NCBI GenBank assembly: GCA_903901975.1
Contig: CAIUTB010000040.1
Coordinates: 1-64,000, forward strand
Direction: 5' to 3'
From: an uncultured Bacteroidales bacterium
GTDB lineage: Bacteria; Bacteroidota; Bacteroidia; Bacteroidales; Paludibacteraceae
DNA: 64,000 nt
Under the pieces are notes generated by a model. That model did no database searches, was not told where the DNA came from, and saw only the letters and a program-made list of their open reading frames with translations. A program made the position numbers and the translations under genes. This document shows, piece after piece, positions 8,932-19,200 of the stretch. The stretch's first letter is position 1. Each line of letters starts with the position of its first letter.

Positions 8932-9975
8932 ATGTTTAGATTTTCACATCCGGAATTTTTATTTTTACTTCTGTTAATTCCAGTATTAATAGGCGTATTT
9001 ATCTATACCAGCATATTAAAGAACCGTAACTTAAAGAAATTTGGTACTCCAGAACTGATTGCTCAATTAATGCCGAATGTTTCGTTTATTCGTCCTAAAG
9101 TTAAGTTTTACATTCAGCTTTTTGCTGTTTTACTGTTGACTATTGTGCTGGCTCAACCTCAGTTTGGTACCAAGGTAGAAAGTTCCAAACGTAAAGGAAT
9201 TGAAGTGATGATAGCTTTAGACGTATCGAATTCCATGATGGCTCAGGACGTTCAGCCCAATAGACTGGAAAAAGCAAAACAGGTTTTATCAAAACTTATT
9301 GATGGAATGAACGATGATAAAATCGGATTGGTGGTTTTTGCCGGCGACGCTTACACCCAGTTACCGATTACAGCCGATTATGTTTCCGCCAAAATGTTTC
9401 TATCGTCTATCTCCACACAAATGGTTCAACGACAGGGAACTGCCATTGGAACTGCCTTAGATTTGGCCATAAAATCATTTGGACCAAAAAATAAAGTTGC
9501 CCGTGCAATTATTGTAATAACTGATGGTGAAAACCATGAGGATGATGCTGTTGCAGCCGCTAAACTGGCAGCCGAAAATGATATTGTAGTTTATGTAATC
9601 GGTATGGGAAAACTTGACGGTGCGCCAATTCCTGTGCCCGGAACTATGAGTTTTTGGAAAGATAAAGATGGCAATGTGGTGGTTTCCAAGTTGAACGAGC
9701 AAATGTGTAAAGAACTAGCCATTGCAGGTAAAGGCTTATACGTTCATGCTGATAATAGCAGCAGTGCATTTCGTGTTATTACAAAAGAACTGGATAAGAT
9801 GGCAAAATCGGATATTAAATCAAGTGTTTTTTCGGAATATAATGAACAGTTTCAGTCATTTGCTATACTGGCTTTATTACTCTTGCTGATTGATTTTTTC
9901 ATTTTCGACCGTATTAATAAAAGCCTGACCAGGTTTAAGATTTTTGATTTGAAAGATAAAGTCACTAAAAATTAA
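8932..9975 (+). CDS. batB: Aerotolerance-type VWA membrane protein BatB
   Basis: The 347-residue VWA protein is paralogous to BatA, with transmembrane helices near 8-25 and 58-75 and at the C-terminus (about 308-328). MIDAS residues are DVSNS (97-101), followed by MMAQDVQPNRLEKAK. ITDGENHEDDA provides a further VWA loop. It is anchored in the inner membrane with the VWA domain probably periplasmic. It follows batA after a filler spacer and precedes batC by 17 bp. Confidence 0.92.
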   Translation: MFRFSHPEFLFLLLLIPVLIGVFIYTSILKNRNLKKFGTPELIAQLMPNVSFIRPKVKFYIQLFAVLLLTIVLAQPQFGTKVESSKRKGIEVMIALDVSNSMMAQDVQPNRLEKAKQVLSKLIDGMNDDKIGLVVFAGDAYTQLPITADYVSAKMFLSSISTQMVQRQGTAIGTALDLAIKSFGPKNKVARAIIVITDGENHEDDAVAAAKLAAENDIVVYVIGMGKLDGAPIPVPGTMSFWKDKDGNVVVSKLNEQMCKELAIAGKGLYVHADNSSSAFRVITKELDKMAKSDIKSSVFSEYNEQFQSFAILALLLLLIDFFIFDRINKSLTRFKIFDLKDKVTKN

Positions 9976-9992
9976 AGATTACTATTTTACCG

Positions 9993-10673
9993 ATGAAAAA
10001 TATATTTTATATACTGATGATGAGTCTGTTAACACTAACTGTTTCAGCTCAAAAAGAAAGCGGAGATGTTCGCTCAGGAAACAGATATTACAAGGACTCT
10101 AAATTCACCGAAGCTGAAATTGCTTATAGAAAAGGTCTTTTGAAGAATAAAGCTTCTTTTGAAGCCAATTATAATTTGGGAAATGCTTTGTTTCGTCAAA
10201 AAAAATATACTGAAGCTGTTGAGCAATATAATAATGCATTAGCTTTGCAACCAAAAGAGAAAACAAAAATAGCTGCAGCTTTACACAATACCGGAAATTC
10301 ATTATTGGTTGATAATAAAATTGAAGAAAGTATTAAAGCTTATCAATCGGCTTTAAAAGCTAACCCAAAAGACAATGAAACACGTTATAATCTGGCTTAT
10401 GCACAGGCTCTGCTGAAAAAGCAAAATCAAAATAAAGATAAGAACAAAGACAAGAAGGATCAAAATAAGGACAAGGATAAACAGGATCAGAAGAAGCCGC
10501 AACAACCAAAAGATCAGCAACAAAAGCCTCAGCCTCAACCACAAGAACCGAAAATGTCGAAAGAAAATGCACAGCAAATTCTGGATGCATTGTCACAGGA
10601 TGAGAAAAATGCTCAGGATAAAGCAAAGAAACAGCCTGTCCGTGGAACTAAAAAGGCCGAAAAAGACTGGTAA
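9993..10673 (+). CDS. batC: TPR protein BatC
   Basis: A signal peptide (MKNIFYILMMSLLTLTVSAQ) precedes three or more TPR motifs (about 22-145; for example EANYNLGNALFRQKKYTEAV). The tail from about 145 to 195 is a low-complexity K/D/Q/N/P run (NKDKNKDKKDQNKDKDKQ). It is secreted to the periplasm and probably scaffolds BatA and BatB. Length is 226 residues. The charged tail is compositionally extreme compared with the rest of the operon but normal for BatC. Confidence 0.88.
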   Translation: MKNIFYILMMSLLTLTVSAQKESGDVRSGNRYYKDSKFTEAEIAYRKGLLKNKASFEANYNLGNALFRQKKYTEAVEQYNNALALQPKEKTKIAAALHNTGNSLLVDNKIEESIKAYQSALKANPKDNETRYNLAYAQALLKKQNQNKDKNKDKKDQNKDKDKQDQKKPQQPKDQQQKPQPQPQEPKMSKENAQQILDALSQDEKNAQDKAKKQPVRGTKKAEKDW

Positions 10674-10721
10674 AAATAGTTGACAGTTTATAGTTAATAG
10701 TTTTCAGTTAAAGAAAAATAT
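10674..10721 (+). repeat. Degenerate filler between batC and batD
   Basis: AGTTGACAGTTTATAGTTAA and TAGTTTTCAGTTAAAG make up the spacer. They are the same word family as in the moxR-DUF58 gap. Confidence 0.45.
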
Positions 10722-12557
10722 ATGAAAAGCAAAATATTCCTTTTATCACTTTTTATAATCACAACATTCGTTGTATTTGCTGACGAACCTGTACGTTTTG
10801 TTGCTTCGTCACCTTCTACAGTTGTGTTGGATAAACCTTTTCAACTGGTATTCTCTGTTAACGCTTCTTGTAAGGATCTACGTGTACCTGAGTTTACGAA
10901 TTTTGATGTATTGGCCGGACCATTTGAATCGCATAGTTCGAGCATTCAGTATGTAAATGGGAAAAGTACTTCATCGGTTGCAGTTTCATATACCTACACC
11001 TTACAAGCCCAAAAAACAGGTACATTTACTATTCCGTCGGCCAGTATAACTGTTGATGGTAAAAAAGTCACTTCAAACGGAGTTTCAATAAAAGTTTTAC
11101 CGGCTGATGCCACTCCACCTCCTTCCAAATCGCAGGGAAATCAAGCAGGTGGCGGTGGGCAGGCATCGATTACCTCCGATAATCTTTTTATTCGCACTGA
11201 GGTATCAAAAACCAATGTGTATGAACAGGAAGCCATTCTGGTAACTTATAAACTTTACACTCTGGTTGATGTGGTTCAATGTAATCCCAAAAATTCGGTT
11301 GATTTTAATGGATTTATGAAACAGGAACTCGACCAGCCTGCAAATAAACAATTGGCGCTCGAAAATTATAACGGTCGCAATTATGGCACTTTTGTGTTAT
11401 ACAAGGTGTTGCTTTATCCACAGCGATCAGGCGTAATTCTGATAGATAAATGGAACTTTGAAGCAATGGTACGGATTCAAAATCGGCAGGCTGTTCGAAG
11501 TATGTTCGATGATTTCTTTGATTCATACAGTAATGTTTCTAAATTTATCACTGCTCCAGCTGTAAAAGTGACTGTGAATGCTTTGCCAACGGCAAATAAA
11601 CCGGCTTCATTCAACGGAACAGTCGGACATTTCTCAATGAATTCCAATATCACAGCAACGGAGATTAAAGCAAATGAAGCAGTTACGCTGAAACTGAATA
11701 TTGCGGGTAGTGGGAATATGAAATTGATTAAAAACCCCGTTATCAAGTTCCCTGATGGCTTTGAGTTATATGATCCGAAAGTGACAAATAATTTTAAAAC
11801 TTCTCCGGCTGGAGTTTCAGGAACAAAAACGATTGAATACCTATTTATACCACGTCACTCAGGTAATTTCGAAATTCCTTCGGCCGAAATCTCGTATTTT
11901 GATACACAGGAAAAAACCTATAAAACGATGAAAACTCCTGCATACAAATTGCAGGTTGCTAAAGGGGATGGAAATGAAGCACCTGTTGTTGCAGGTAGTT
12001 CTAATTATATCGATAAGCAGGACGTTAAGCAAATAGGTAAAGATATTCGATTTATTCAAACCGATAAATTCATTATTGCTAGGGAAGAAGAGCCAATTTT
12101 TGGAACATTAATTAGCTGGTTATTGTATCTGATCCCTTTATTGGTTTCATTGCTGTTGTTCATTTTCTTCCGAAAGCAAGCTAAAGAGAACGCCAATATC
12201 AGACTGGTTAAAAATAAGAAGGCCAATAAAATTGCTCAGAAGCGTCTTAAACTGGCTCAAAAACTCTTGAAAGACGGAAATAAAGATTCTTTCTATGAAG
12301 AAGTTTTGAAAGCAACCTGGACCTATTTAAGTGATAAATTGTCCATTCCGGTTGCGTCGCTTACAAAAGAGCGGGTGGGAGATGAACTTACTGCTTATAA
12401 GGTTGATTCTACGATTACAAATCAGTTTGTAGAAATTCTGAATACTTGTGAATTTGCCCGTTTTGCTCCGAATTCAGGTCAACAGGAAATGGGTAATTTA
12501 TATGATGATACCATTCAGGCAATCAGTATTTTAGAAGATATTTTCAGAAAACAATAA
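10722..12557 (+). CDS. batD: BatD family periplasmic/membrane protein
   Basis: The 611-residue protein has a signal peptide (MKSKIFLLSLFIITTFVVFA) and several Ig-like periplasmic domains. A glycine-rich linker lies near 140-150 (QAGGGGQA). A transmembrane helix is near 462-482 (LLYLIPLLVSLLLFIFF), followed by a cytoplasmic helical tail of about 130 residues. The FVASSPSTVVLDKPFQLVFSV opening is typical of BatD (shortened here to its core, SPSTVVLDKPF). It belongs to the bat operon between batC and batE and presumably contacts the VWA proteins in the periplasm. Confidence 0.9.
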   Translation: MKSKIFLLSLFIITTFVVFADEPVRFVASSPSTVVLDKPFQLVFSVNASCKDLRVPEFTNFDVLAGPFESHSSSIQYVNGKSTSSVAVSYTYTLQAQKTGTFTIPSASITVDGKKVTSNGVSIKVLPADATPPPSKSQGNQAGGGGQASITSDNLFIRTEVSKTNVYEQEAILVTYKLYTLVDVVQCNPKNSVDFNGFMKQELDQPANKQLALENYNGRNYGTFVLYKVLLYPQRSGVILIDKWNFEAMVRIQNRQAVRSMFDDFFDSYSNVSKFITAPAVKVTVNALPTANKPASFNGTVGHFSMNSNITATEIKANEAVTLKLNIAGSGNMKLIKNPVIKFPDGFELYDPKVTNNFKTSPAGVSGTKTIEYLFIPRHSGNFEIPSAEISYFDTQEKTYKTMKTPAYKLQVAKGDGNEAPVVAGSSNYIDKQDVKQIGKDIRFIQTDKFIIAREEEPIFGTLISWLLYLIPLLVSLLLFIFFRKQAKENANIRLVKNKKANKIAQKRLKLAQKLLKDGNKDSFYEEVLKATWTYLSDKLSIPVASLTKERVGDELTAYKVDSTITNQFVEILNTCEFARFAPNSGQQEMGNLYDDTIQAISILEDIFRKQ

Positions 12558-12579
12558 ACATATAATTCAGAAATATATT

Positions 12580-13332
12580 ATGAACCGCTTGTTTTTATTT
12601 TTGTCCTTAATTCTGAGTTTTGCATCTTCTGCTTTTGCACAATCAGATGCACTAAAACAGGGTAATAGCTTGTATTCAAAAGGGAATTATACCGATGCCG
12701 CCAAGGATTATGAAAAAGTGATTTCTACGCAGGGAGTTGCACCCGAATTGTATTTTAATTTGGGAAATGCATATTATAAATCTAATGAAACCGCTCATGC
12801 CATTTTAAATTACGAGAGAGCCCTGCGGCTTTCACCAACTTTCGAAGATGCCCGTTATAATCTGGAAATAGCCCAGTTGAAAGTTGTTGATAATGTCAAT
12901 CTAAACCAAGCTTTTTTTATTGGTCGTTGGGTTGATGGATCAATTAAGTTACTGAATTCCAATCAGTGGATATGGATTAGTTTGCTGCTGTTTTTTGTAA
13001 CATTACTAAGCGCGTTTATTTTTATATTTGGATCATCACGTTCTTTACGTAAAGTATCCTTCTATTTTGGCATAATCATTTTGGCAGTCAGTTTCTTTAC
13101 TTTTATTTTTTCCGGAATACGGAAAGATCAACTCATTCATCATCGCGAAGCTATTGTAATGACAGGGGTAGTTAGTGTTAAAGGAGCACCCGATAAAAGT
13201 GGAACGGAGTTATTTCAATTACACGAAGGAACGAAAGTGACGATTAAAAGTACGTTGGGCAACTGGACTGAAATAAAATTAGGGAATGGCAATATTGGTT
13301 GGGTAGAACAGGAAAATATCGAAAGGATTTAA
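12580..13332 (+). CDS. batE: TPR/SH3 protein BatE
   Basis: A signal peptide (MNRLFLFLSLILSFASSAFA) leads into TPR repeats at about 22-110 (GNSLYSKGNYTDAAKDYEKV, ELYFNLGNAYYKSNETAHAI). Two transmembrane helices follow near 128-148 and 158-178. A bacterial SH3-like domain forms the C-terminus (about 190-250; VTIKSTLGNWTEIKLGNGNI, GWVEQENIERI). It is the last bat gene. A palindromic repeat starts directly after its stop. Confidence 0.9.
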   Translation: MNRLFLFLSLILSFASSAFAQSDALKQGNSLYSKGNYTDAAKDYEKVISTQGVAPELYFNLGNAYYKSNETAHAILNYERALRLSPTFEDARYNLEIAQLKVVDNVNLNQAFFIGRWVDGSIKLLNSNQWIWISLLLFFVTLLSAFIFIFGSSRSLRKVSFYFGIIILAVSFFTFIFSGIRKDQLIHHREAIVMTGVVSVKGAPDKSGTELFQLHEGTKVTIKSTLGNWTEIKLGNGNIGWVEQENIERI

Positions 13333-13334
13333 TC

Positions 13335-13375
13335 ACCTTACCCCAGCCCTCTCCATGAGGAGAGGGAGAGAGAAA
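13335..13375. repeat. Palindromic GC-rich repeat, CCCTCTCC type
   Basis: CCCTCTCC ATGA GGAGAGGG forms an 8-bp perfect hairpin preceded by CACCTTACCCCAG. The same CACCCCAACCCTCTCC-N4-GGAGAGGGAGA layout occurs at 32289-32327 inside the transposase gene. It looks like a dispersed REP-like element; here it may also end batE transcription. Confidence 0.7.
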
Positions 13376-13406
13376 CAACTAACTTTTATAACCAATTCCA
13401 TCCTTT

Positions 13407-14072
13407 ATGCATATTATTGAACTATTTAAAGGCCTGGATACTCATTTATTTCTCATTATTAATGGGTTGCACTCTTCTTTCTTCGATAATTTTATGTGGG
13501 CAGTCAGTGCCAAACTAAGTTGGATTCCACTTTACCTTTCGGTTTTATATCTCCTCATTCGTACTTTCAAAAAAGATGCTTTCTGGATTATTGTGTCCCT
13601 AGTTCTTTGTATCCTTATCTCCGATCAACTTGCTTCCGGACTGCTCAAAGAACTGGTCAAACGCCTTCGTCCTTCGCATGTAGATAGCCTTAAATCAGTC
13701 ATTCATTTGCTGAAAGGGTATGAAGGTGGTTTATATGGTTTTGCTTCTTCTCATGCAGCTAATTCAGCCGGTTTTGCCCTGATAACTTCACTGATTTTCA
13801 GAAACAGACTTTATACATTTTCTATCTTAGCTTGGGCGCTGCTGGTTTCGTATTCACGCATTTACCTGGGTGTGCATTATCCGGGAGATATCTTGGGAGG
13901 AATGGCTATCGGAGTTTTAGCTGCTTTGCTTTGCCATGGATTGATTCAAAAATTCAAACCCCAACTACTAACTAATTCTAAAGCCATTATTAAAAAAACT
14001 CAGACAATAATTCCTATTGGAGTTTTATTGCTGAGTCTTTTAAGTCTGCTGATTTACAGCTTTATTGTCTGA
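13407..14072 (+). CDS. PAP2-family membrane phosphatase
   Basis: The 221-residue integral membrane protein has about six helices and the three PAP2 motifs: K81-x6-RP (KELVKRLRP, 81-89), SSHAAN (114-119, H116) and SRIYLGVHYPGD (S150, R151, H157, D161). The second motif is SSH instead of PSGH, common in Bacteroidota members. It likely removes phosphate from undecaprenyl pyrophosphate or lipid A/phospholipid head groups on the periplasmic face. It starts 75 bp after batE and could be read from the same transcript. Confidence 0.88.
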   Translation: MHIIELFKGLDTHLFLIINGLHSSFFDNFMWAVSAKLSWIPLYLSVLYLLIRTFKKDAFWIIVSLVLCILISDQLASGLLKELVKRLRPSHVDSLKSVIHLLKGYEGGLYGFASSHAANSAGFALITSLIFRNRLYTFSILAWALLVSYSRIYLGVHYPGDILGGMAIGVLAALLCHGLIQKFKPQLLTNSKAIIKKTQTIIPIGVLLLSLLSLLIYSFIV

Positions 14073-14234
14073 TTCTGTTCCGATTCTCAGTTCTACCACT
14101 GACTCTCATTTCGAACGAAGTGGGTAATTGAAAAATGGCGTTAGCCAAATCTCTCCCCAAAATTACATCTGTAAAGTTTACTGGACAATACTAAAAAAAA
14201 TAATCAAAAACACTATGGGTTCGGTTAATATATT

Positions 14235-14242
14235 TATATTTG
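14235..14242 (+). promoter_or_regulatory. Candidate -7 element for the TPR/HTH gene
   Basis: TATATTTG matches the Bacteroidota -7 box and lies 26 bp before the ATG at 14268. No TTTG is present at the ideal -33 spacing. Confidence 0.45.
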
Positions 14243-14267
14243 TACTATTATTCTTAACCAAAACCTT

Positions 14268-15902
14268 ATGATACGATATTTCTACTGTTTTTTAATCTCC
14301 TTATTCTGTTTTTTTAATTTCAGTTGTACCCCTGTACTTCCCGAACTGAAAACTGCAGAACAGCTTATGGAAACCGCTCCCGACTCAGCCCTTCACATAC
14401 TTCAAAGAATGAATGGACAAACAATCAGAGGTACATATAATCACGCATTATATGCCTTATTACTGAGCCAGGCATTAGATAAGAATGATAAAAAGATAAA
14501 GACCGACTCCCTTATAACCCTTGCCACCGATTTCTTTGATGAATCCGATCCCATACATGCCGGATATGCATGGTTTTATCATGCCCGTACAGCCAATAAC
14601 CGTGACAGTGTTAATGAACTGGCGAAGAACTTGCTGAAGGCACAGGAATATGCTGAACAAACAAATGATTATAAACTAAGAGGTTTGGTATATTGCGATA
14701 AAGCATTTATGTATAAAAATCAACAGATGTATGATAGTTCAAATTGTTATTATAAATATGCGTACAAATCTTTTGATAAAATATTTGATGAAAGAAATTT
14801 AATTTTATGTTTATTTAAAATAGGAGATAACTTTCTTTATTTATCAAAGCTTGATAGTGCACTTCATTACCTTAAAATAGCAGAGAGGCAATTAACTAAA
14901 AAAAATGATATTCTCATTCTATCTTCTCTTTATAGAAATATTGGTACAATATATTATCAATTAAATGATTTTAAACAAGCATTACACTATTATATGCTTG
15001 TACCTGACACTAAGATACATATCTACGATAGCAACAAATATTATCTTATTGCAAAAACACTTATACAGATTAATAGAATTGACTCAGCCCGAAAATACTT
15101 AGAAAAAGTTACGGAATTACAGAATATGGCTCCCGATTATTATAGGTTGTGGCAAGCAATATATAAAAAACAGGGAAATACTCAAAAATATATTTTTTAT
15201 GCAAATAAAGTAAATCTGGCAATCGATTCGCTTTATAAGAAAAAACTCGAAATTAGTTTCGCTGGTCTCGAAAAGAAATATAAGTATCAGGGATTGCAGA
15301 TTGCCTATCAGAATTTGACTATCAAAAACAATCAAAGGGGAATATTTCTACTGCTGTTATTATTAGCCTTGAGTGTTTTCAGCGGTGTAATTTTATTCTT
15401 GCGATTACGTGTGAAGAAAAATGAAGTTGAATATCAAAAGGATATAGCCATTAAGAAACAGAAGTTATTAGAAAAAGAGAAGGAAAATACAGCTAAAGAA
15501 AAGGAAAACAATGCTTTGTTGGAACGTCAATTAAAATTACAAGATATTTTGCTTTCAAATATCAAGATGCATCAAACGAATTCAATTAAAAGACCGACTG
15601 TGTTTAGAGATGGATCGAAAGAAACTATAGAGAAGCAATACGAGGCATTTTACAACGAGCTAAAAACCTACGTAGACATGGAATTTGATAATTTTACAAT
15701 CCGATTAAAAGAAAGATGCCCTGTTCTAACTGAAACTGATATTTTTATTTCCTGCCTGCTTATTGCTGAATTCGAAACAGGTATGATTGCAACTGTTTTG
15801 AATGTTCAGACTGACTCTTTAAACAAGTATCGATACCGACTTCGCACGAAGTTAAAAATGTCAAATTCTGATAATCTACTCGATTACCTTCGTCATTTTT
15901 GA
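14268..15902 (+). CDS. Membrane-anchored TPR protein with C-terminal HTH
   Basis: The 544-residue protein has a lipoprotein-type signal ending in FNFSC (Cys20). TPR-like helices cover about 30-340 (for example YNHALYALLLSQAL, HYLKIAERQL). One transmembrane helix is near 358-380 (GIFLLLLLLALSVFSGVILF), followed by a coiled coil rich in K and E (400-440). The C-terminal winged/HTH-like region (about 480-544) has LTETDIFISCLLIAEFETGM and LNKYRYRLRTKLKM. Such proteins are common Bacteroidota one-component membrane regulators. The target is unknown. The neighbouring RHS locus is a candidate, by position only. Confidence 0.8.
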   Translation: MIRYFYCFLISLFCFFNFSCTPVLPELKTAEQLMETAPDSALHILQRMNGQTIRGTYNHALYALLLSQALDKNDKKIKTDSLITLATDFFDESDPIHAGYAWFYHARTANNRDSVNELAKNLLKAQEYAEQTNDYKLRGLVYCDKAFMYKNQQMYDSSNCYYKYAYKSFDKIFDERNLILCLFKIGDNFLYLSKLDSALHYLKIAERQLTKKNDILILSSLYRNIGTIYYQLNDFKQALHYYMLVPDTKIHIYDSNKYYLIAKTLIQINRIDSARKYLEKVTELQNMAPDYYRLWQAIYKKQGNTQKYIFYANKVNLAIDSLYKKKLEISFAGLEKKYKYQGLQIAYQNLTIKNNQRGIFLLLLLLALSVFSGVILFLRLRVKKNEVEYQKDIAIKKQKLLEKEKENTAKEKENNALLERQLKLQDILLSNIKMHQTNSIKRPTVFRDGSKETIEKQYEAFYNELKTYVDMEFDNFTIRLKERCPVLTETDIFISCLLIAEFETGMIATVLNVQTDSLNKYRYRLRTKLKMSNSDNLLDYLRHF

Positions 15903-15921
15903 CCCAAATATTAACTATTTT

Positions 15922-15960
15922 AGAGGCTATTTGGACTTGTCCATATAGCCTCTTTTTTTA
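15922..15960 (+). terminator. Intrinsic terminator after the TPR/HTH gene
   Basis: AGAGGCTAT pairs with ATAGCCTCT around an inner TGGAC/GTCCA hairpin, followed by seven T. It lies 20 bp after the stop codon. Confidence 0.9.
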
Positions 15961-16024
15961 AAATGATTTAATCGCTGTATATCAGCACTATACGACTGTT
16001 AATAAATGGCTTTGTCCATAAAAT

Positions 16025-16060
16025 AAATCCGGTATTTAACCAAAATGTCGGATTTTTTTT
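16025..16060 (+). terminator. Second terminator-like hairpin before the RHS gene
   Basis: AAATCCG (16025-16031) pairs with CGGATTT (16049-16055) and leads into a T-run. It sits immediately upstream of the truncated RHS reading frame, so that frame seems to have no promoter of its own. Confidence 0.5.
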
Positions 16061-16225
16061 GTATTTATTTGTAGGATAAATAATTCAAAAATTTATCCTT
16101 ATGAAAAAAACTACGATTATAATCTTGATGCAATAACTTTTACCCGCAATCTGAATACTGAACAATTATTAACGGGTGTTATTACCAGCACAGGTCTAAT
16201 CAATAAGAATCAATTCGGGAGTATT

Positions 16226-19200
16226 ATGAATGATTATAGCATCTACGACCGAGGTACATCTTGTACTTATCCATATCGCAATCTTGCGGGCAATGTCTTT
16301 TTACTTGGTTCTACAAATGCCTACTTATCGGGTGTATTAATGTCATCTGTTTCTACCAAATATACCAAAGGTGTTTTGGATATTAGAGGAAAGGGATTTA
16401 TGGGATTTGAGAAAGTAGAGACTTACAATAATTTACGTAATACCACTACAACTCAAAATTTTAATCCGCTAAACTTTGGAGTATTGACAAGCGTTGATAC
16501 ACCTACCGCTTCAGCAAGCTATCTGTACAATGTTTCAATAGCAGCAAATAAGATTACAAAAGTTACCTTAGCGTCGAAAGCCGAAAGTAATAAATTGACG
16601 AATGCAACAGTCAACTCAAGCTATACTTATGATAGCTATGGAAACCAAACAAGCGAAACTGTAAATTTTGGTGGTGGTTTGAGTATTACCACATCTAATT
16701 TATACAACAATTACACGGGAACTCCTTATAAACTTGGTGTGCTATATGATCAAAGCGTTACGAATAATCGTAATTTACTAAGTTCAACAGTGAAGAAGAC
16801 ATTTTCAAACTTTACGGCAACTACACTTTTACCACAAAAAGTAACAATCAAAAAAGATGGTAATCAAGTGTCAGAAACTTATTATATCTACCAAAATGGA
16901 CATGTAACAAGAGACAGTGTAAAGAATCACACAGCAAGTACTTACCTTGTAACTAAATATGTTTATGATACCTATGGCAGATTAAGTCGTAAAACAGATC
17001 CATTGGGACTATATGTTGATTATGCTTATGACACATACGGCAGAGTAGAGTCTGTTACCGATCATAAGACTAATAAGACTGAATTTGGCTATGATAATTG
17101 GGGGCGAAAAGTTAGTACTATTTCGCCCGATGGTGTAACTGAAACTGTAACTATGCAATGGGTTGGTGCCGGTAGCGCTACACTTGCCAGTCCAAGCGGT
17201 GGTAGTAGTTCAGGCGGAAGTTCCGGTCAAACCTATCGTGACCTGCAATATTCAGCTCCATTAACTCAAAGTGGAAATATTACTGCAACTAACTCTATCA
17301 GACTTCTGAATAATTTTACTTATAGTGCTGCTACCAGCGGTAGTTTGGTATTGGGTATCGACAAAACAGCTAATTTTTCAGCACCGCCGACATCAATAAA
17401 TGGTAGTACTACGGGAGGAACAGGCGATTATATGTATCTGGTTACTAAACGGGTCACAGGAGCACCTGCCTCACAAAGCTATATTGATGCTCTGGGGCGT
17501 GAAATACGCACAGGTACTATGCGATTTGATGGCAATTACCTGTATTCCGACAAAACCTATGATAGTTTCGGACGGTTAGAAAAAGTATCTTTACCTTTCA
17601 AAGGAAATTCGGCTACGCTTTGGAATACCTATAGTTACGATACAAATGACCGACTTACGGGCATAAATTATGCTTCGGGTAAAACAGACAGTTACTCATA
17701 CAATAACCTTTCGGTTACTGCTACCGTAGATGGTATTGCTAAGACTACAACCAAAGATGCCATGGGCAAGGTGGTTAATGTTGTCGATCCTGCCGGCACT
17801 ATAACGTATAATCTTCGAGCCGATGGACAACCATCATCCATTGTAGCACCGGGCAATGTAACTACCAGCTTTACCTATGATAAATATGGACGACAATTAA
17901 CGTTGATTGACCCCAGTGCAGGTACGCATACATACGCCTACGATGAACGTGGTAATTTAAATAGAGATTCGATTGCTCCTGATAAAATTACCAATACCCT
18001 GTATGACGATTATAACCGTGTAATTCAAAAAGAAATAGTGGGTGAAATAACTACCACGTATGTTTACAATCCTGATGGACAAATGTCAACAGTAAGTAGT
18101 ACCAACGGCACTGGGAAAGAAATGAATTACGATAACCTGATGCGATTAAGTTCAGTAAAAGAAAAGGCACCCGATGCTAAATACTTCCAAAAGAATTTTA
18201 CATACAATGCCGGAACTACTACTGCTATCAGTTATGAAACTACGAATGGTAAAATAACTACCGAAAATTACAGCTATGCCAACGGCACCATGACTGAAAT
18301 AAAACTGAATAACACTACTTCGGTATGGAAACTGACTGCCGAAAACGATATGGGCTTAGCCACCGCCTCGGTTACAGGCAACTTACTCCGCGAGTATGGA
18401 TACGATGATTATGGTCTACCAACATCCCGCACCGTTAAATACGGAACGAATGTAATCCAGAATACCGGATATAGTTTCAATGCTGCCACAGGTAACCTAA
18501 CATGGCGGAAAGACAATACCCGCAACCTGCAGGAAAATTTCGGTTACGATAACCTGAACCGCCTGACAGGGTTTGGGGCAACAACCATTGCTTATGATAT
18601 TAAAGGAAATATCACCGACCATACAGGCATAGGTAGTTATGCTTACGAAAACACGACAAAACCTTATGCAGTTACTACACTAACACCTTATGGCGCAGCC
18701 ATACCACTGCGAGACCAGAATGTAACGTACAACGGTATGCAACGCCCGGCTACAATTACCGAAAACGGTTATGTGGCTACTTTGGGGTACGATGATGGTG
18801 GTGAACGTGTAAAAATGGTACTTACTCATAATGGCACGACTCAGCTTACCCGTTATTACTTAGGCGGACAATATGAATTAGATGCTGAAACAGGTACAGA
18901 GCGGCTTTATTTGGGTGGCGATGCCTATTCGGCAGCATCAGTGTATGTAAAGGAAGAAGGTAATTGGAATATTTACTATATTTGCAGGGATTATCAAGGG
19001 AGCATTACCCATATAGTAAATGCCAATGGCTCTTTGAAACAGGAATTAAGCTTCGACCCTTGGGGACGACTGCGTGATCCTAATACTCAACAAGTGTTTG
19101 CAGTGGGTGCTGAACCGGTATTATTCTTAGCCAGAGGTTATACGGGACATGAACATTTAGCAGTTTTCGGACTGATAAATATGAATGCCCGCTTGTACGA

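Noticed and set aside
16101-16136. Short ORF MKKTTIIILMQ before the first RHS gene
   Set aside because: It stops after 11 codons. The alternative frame there continues RHS-like coding, so it is likely coincidental, though it could be a broken signal peptide.
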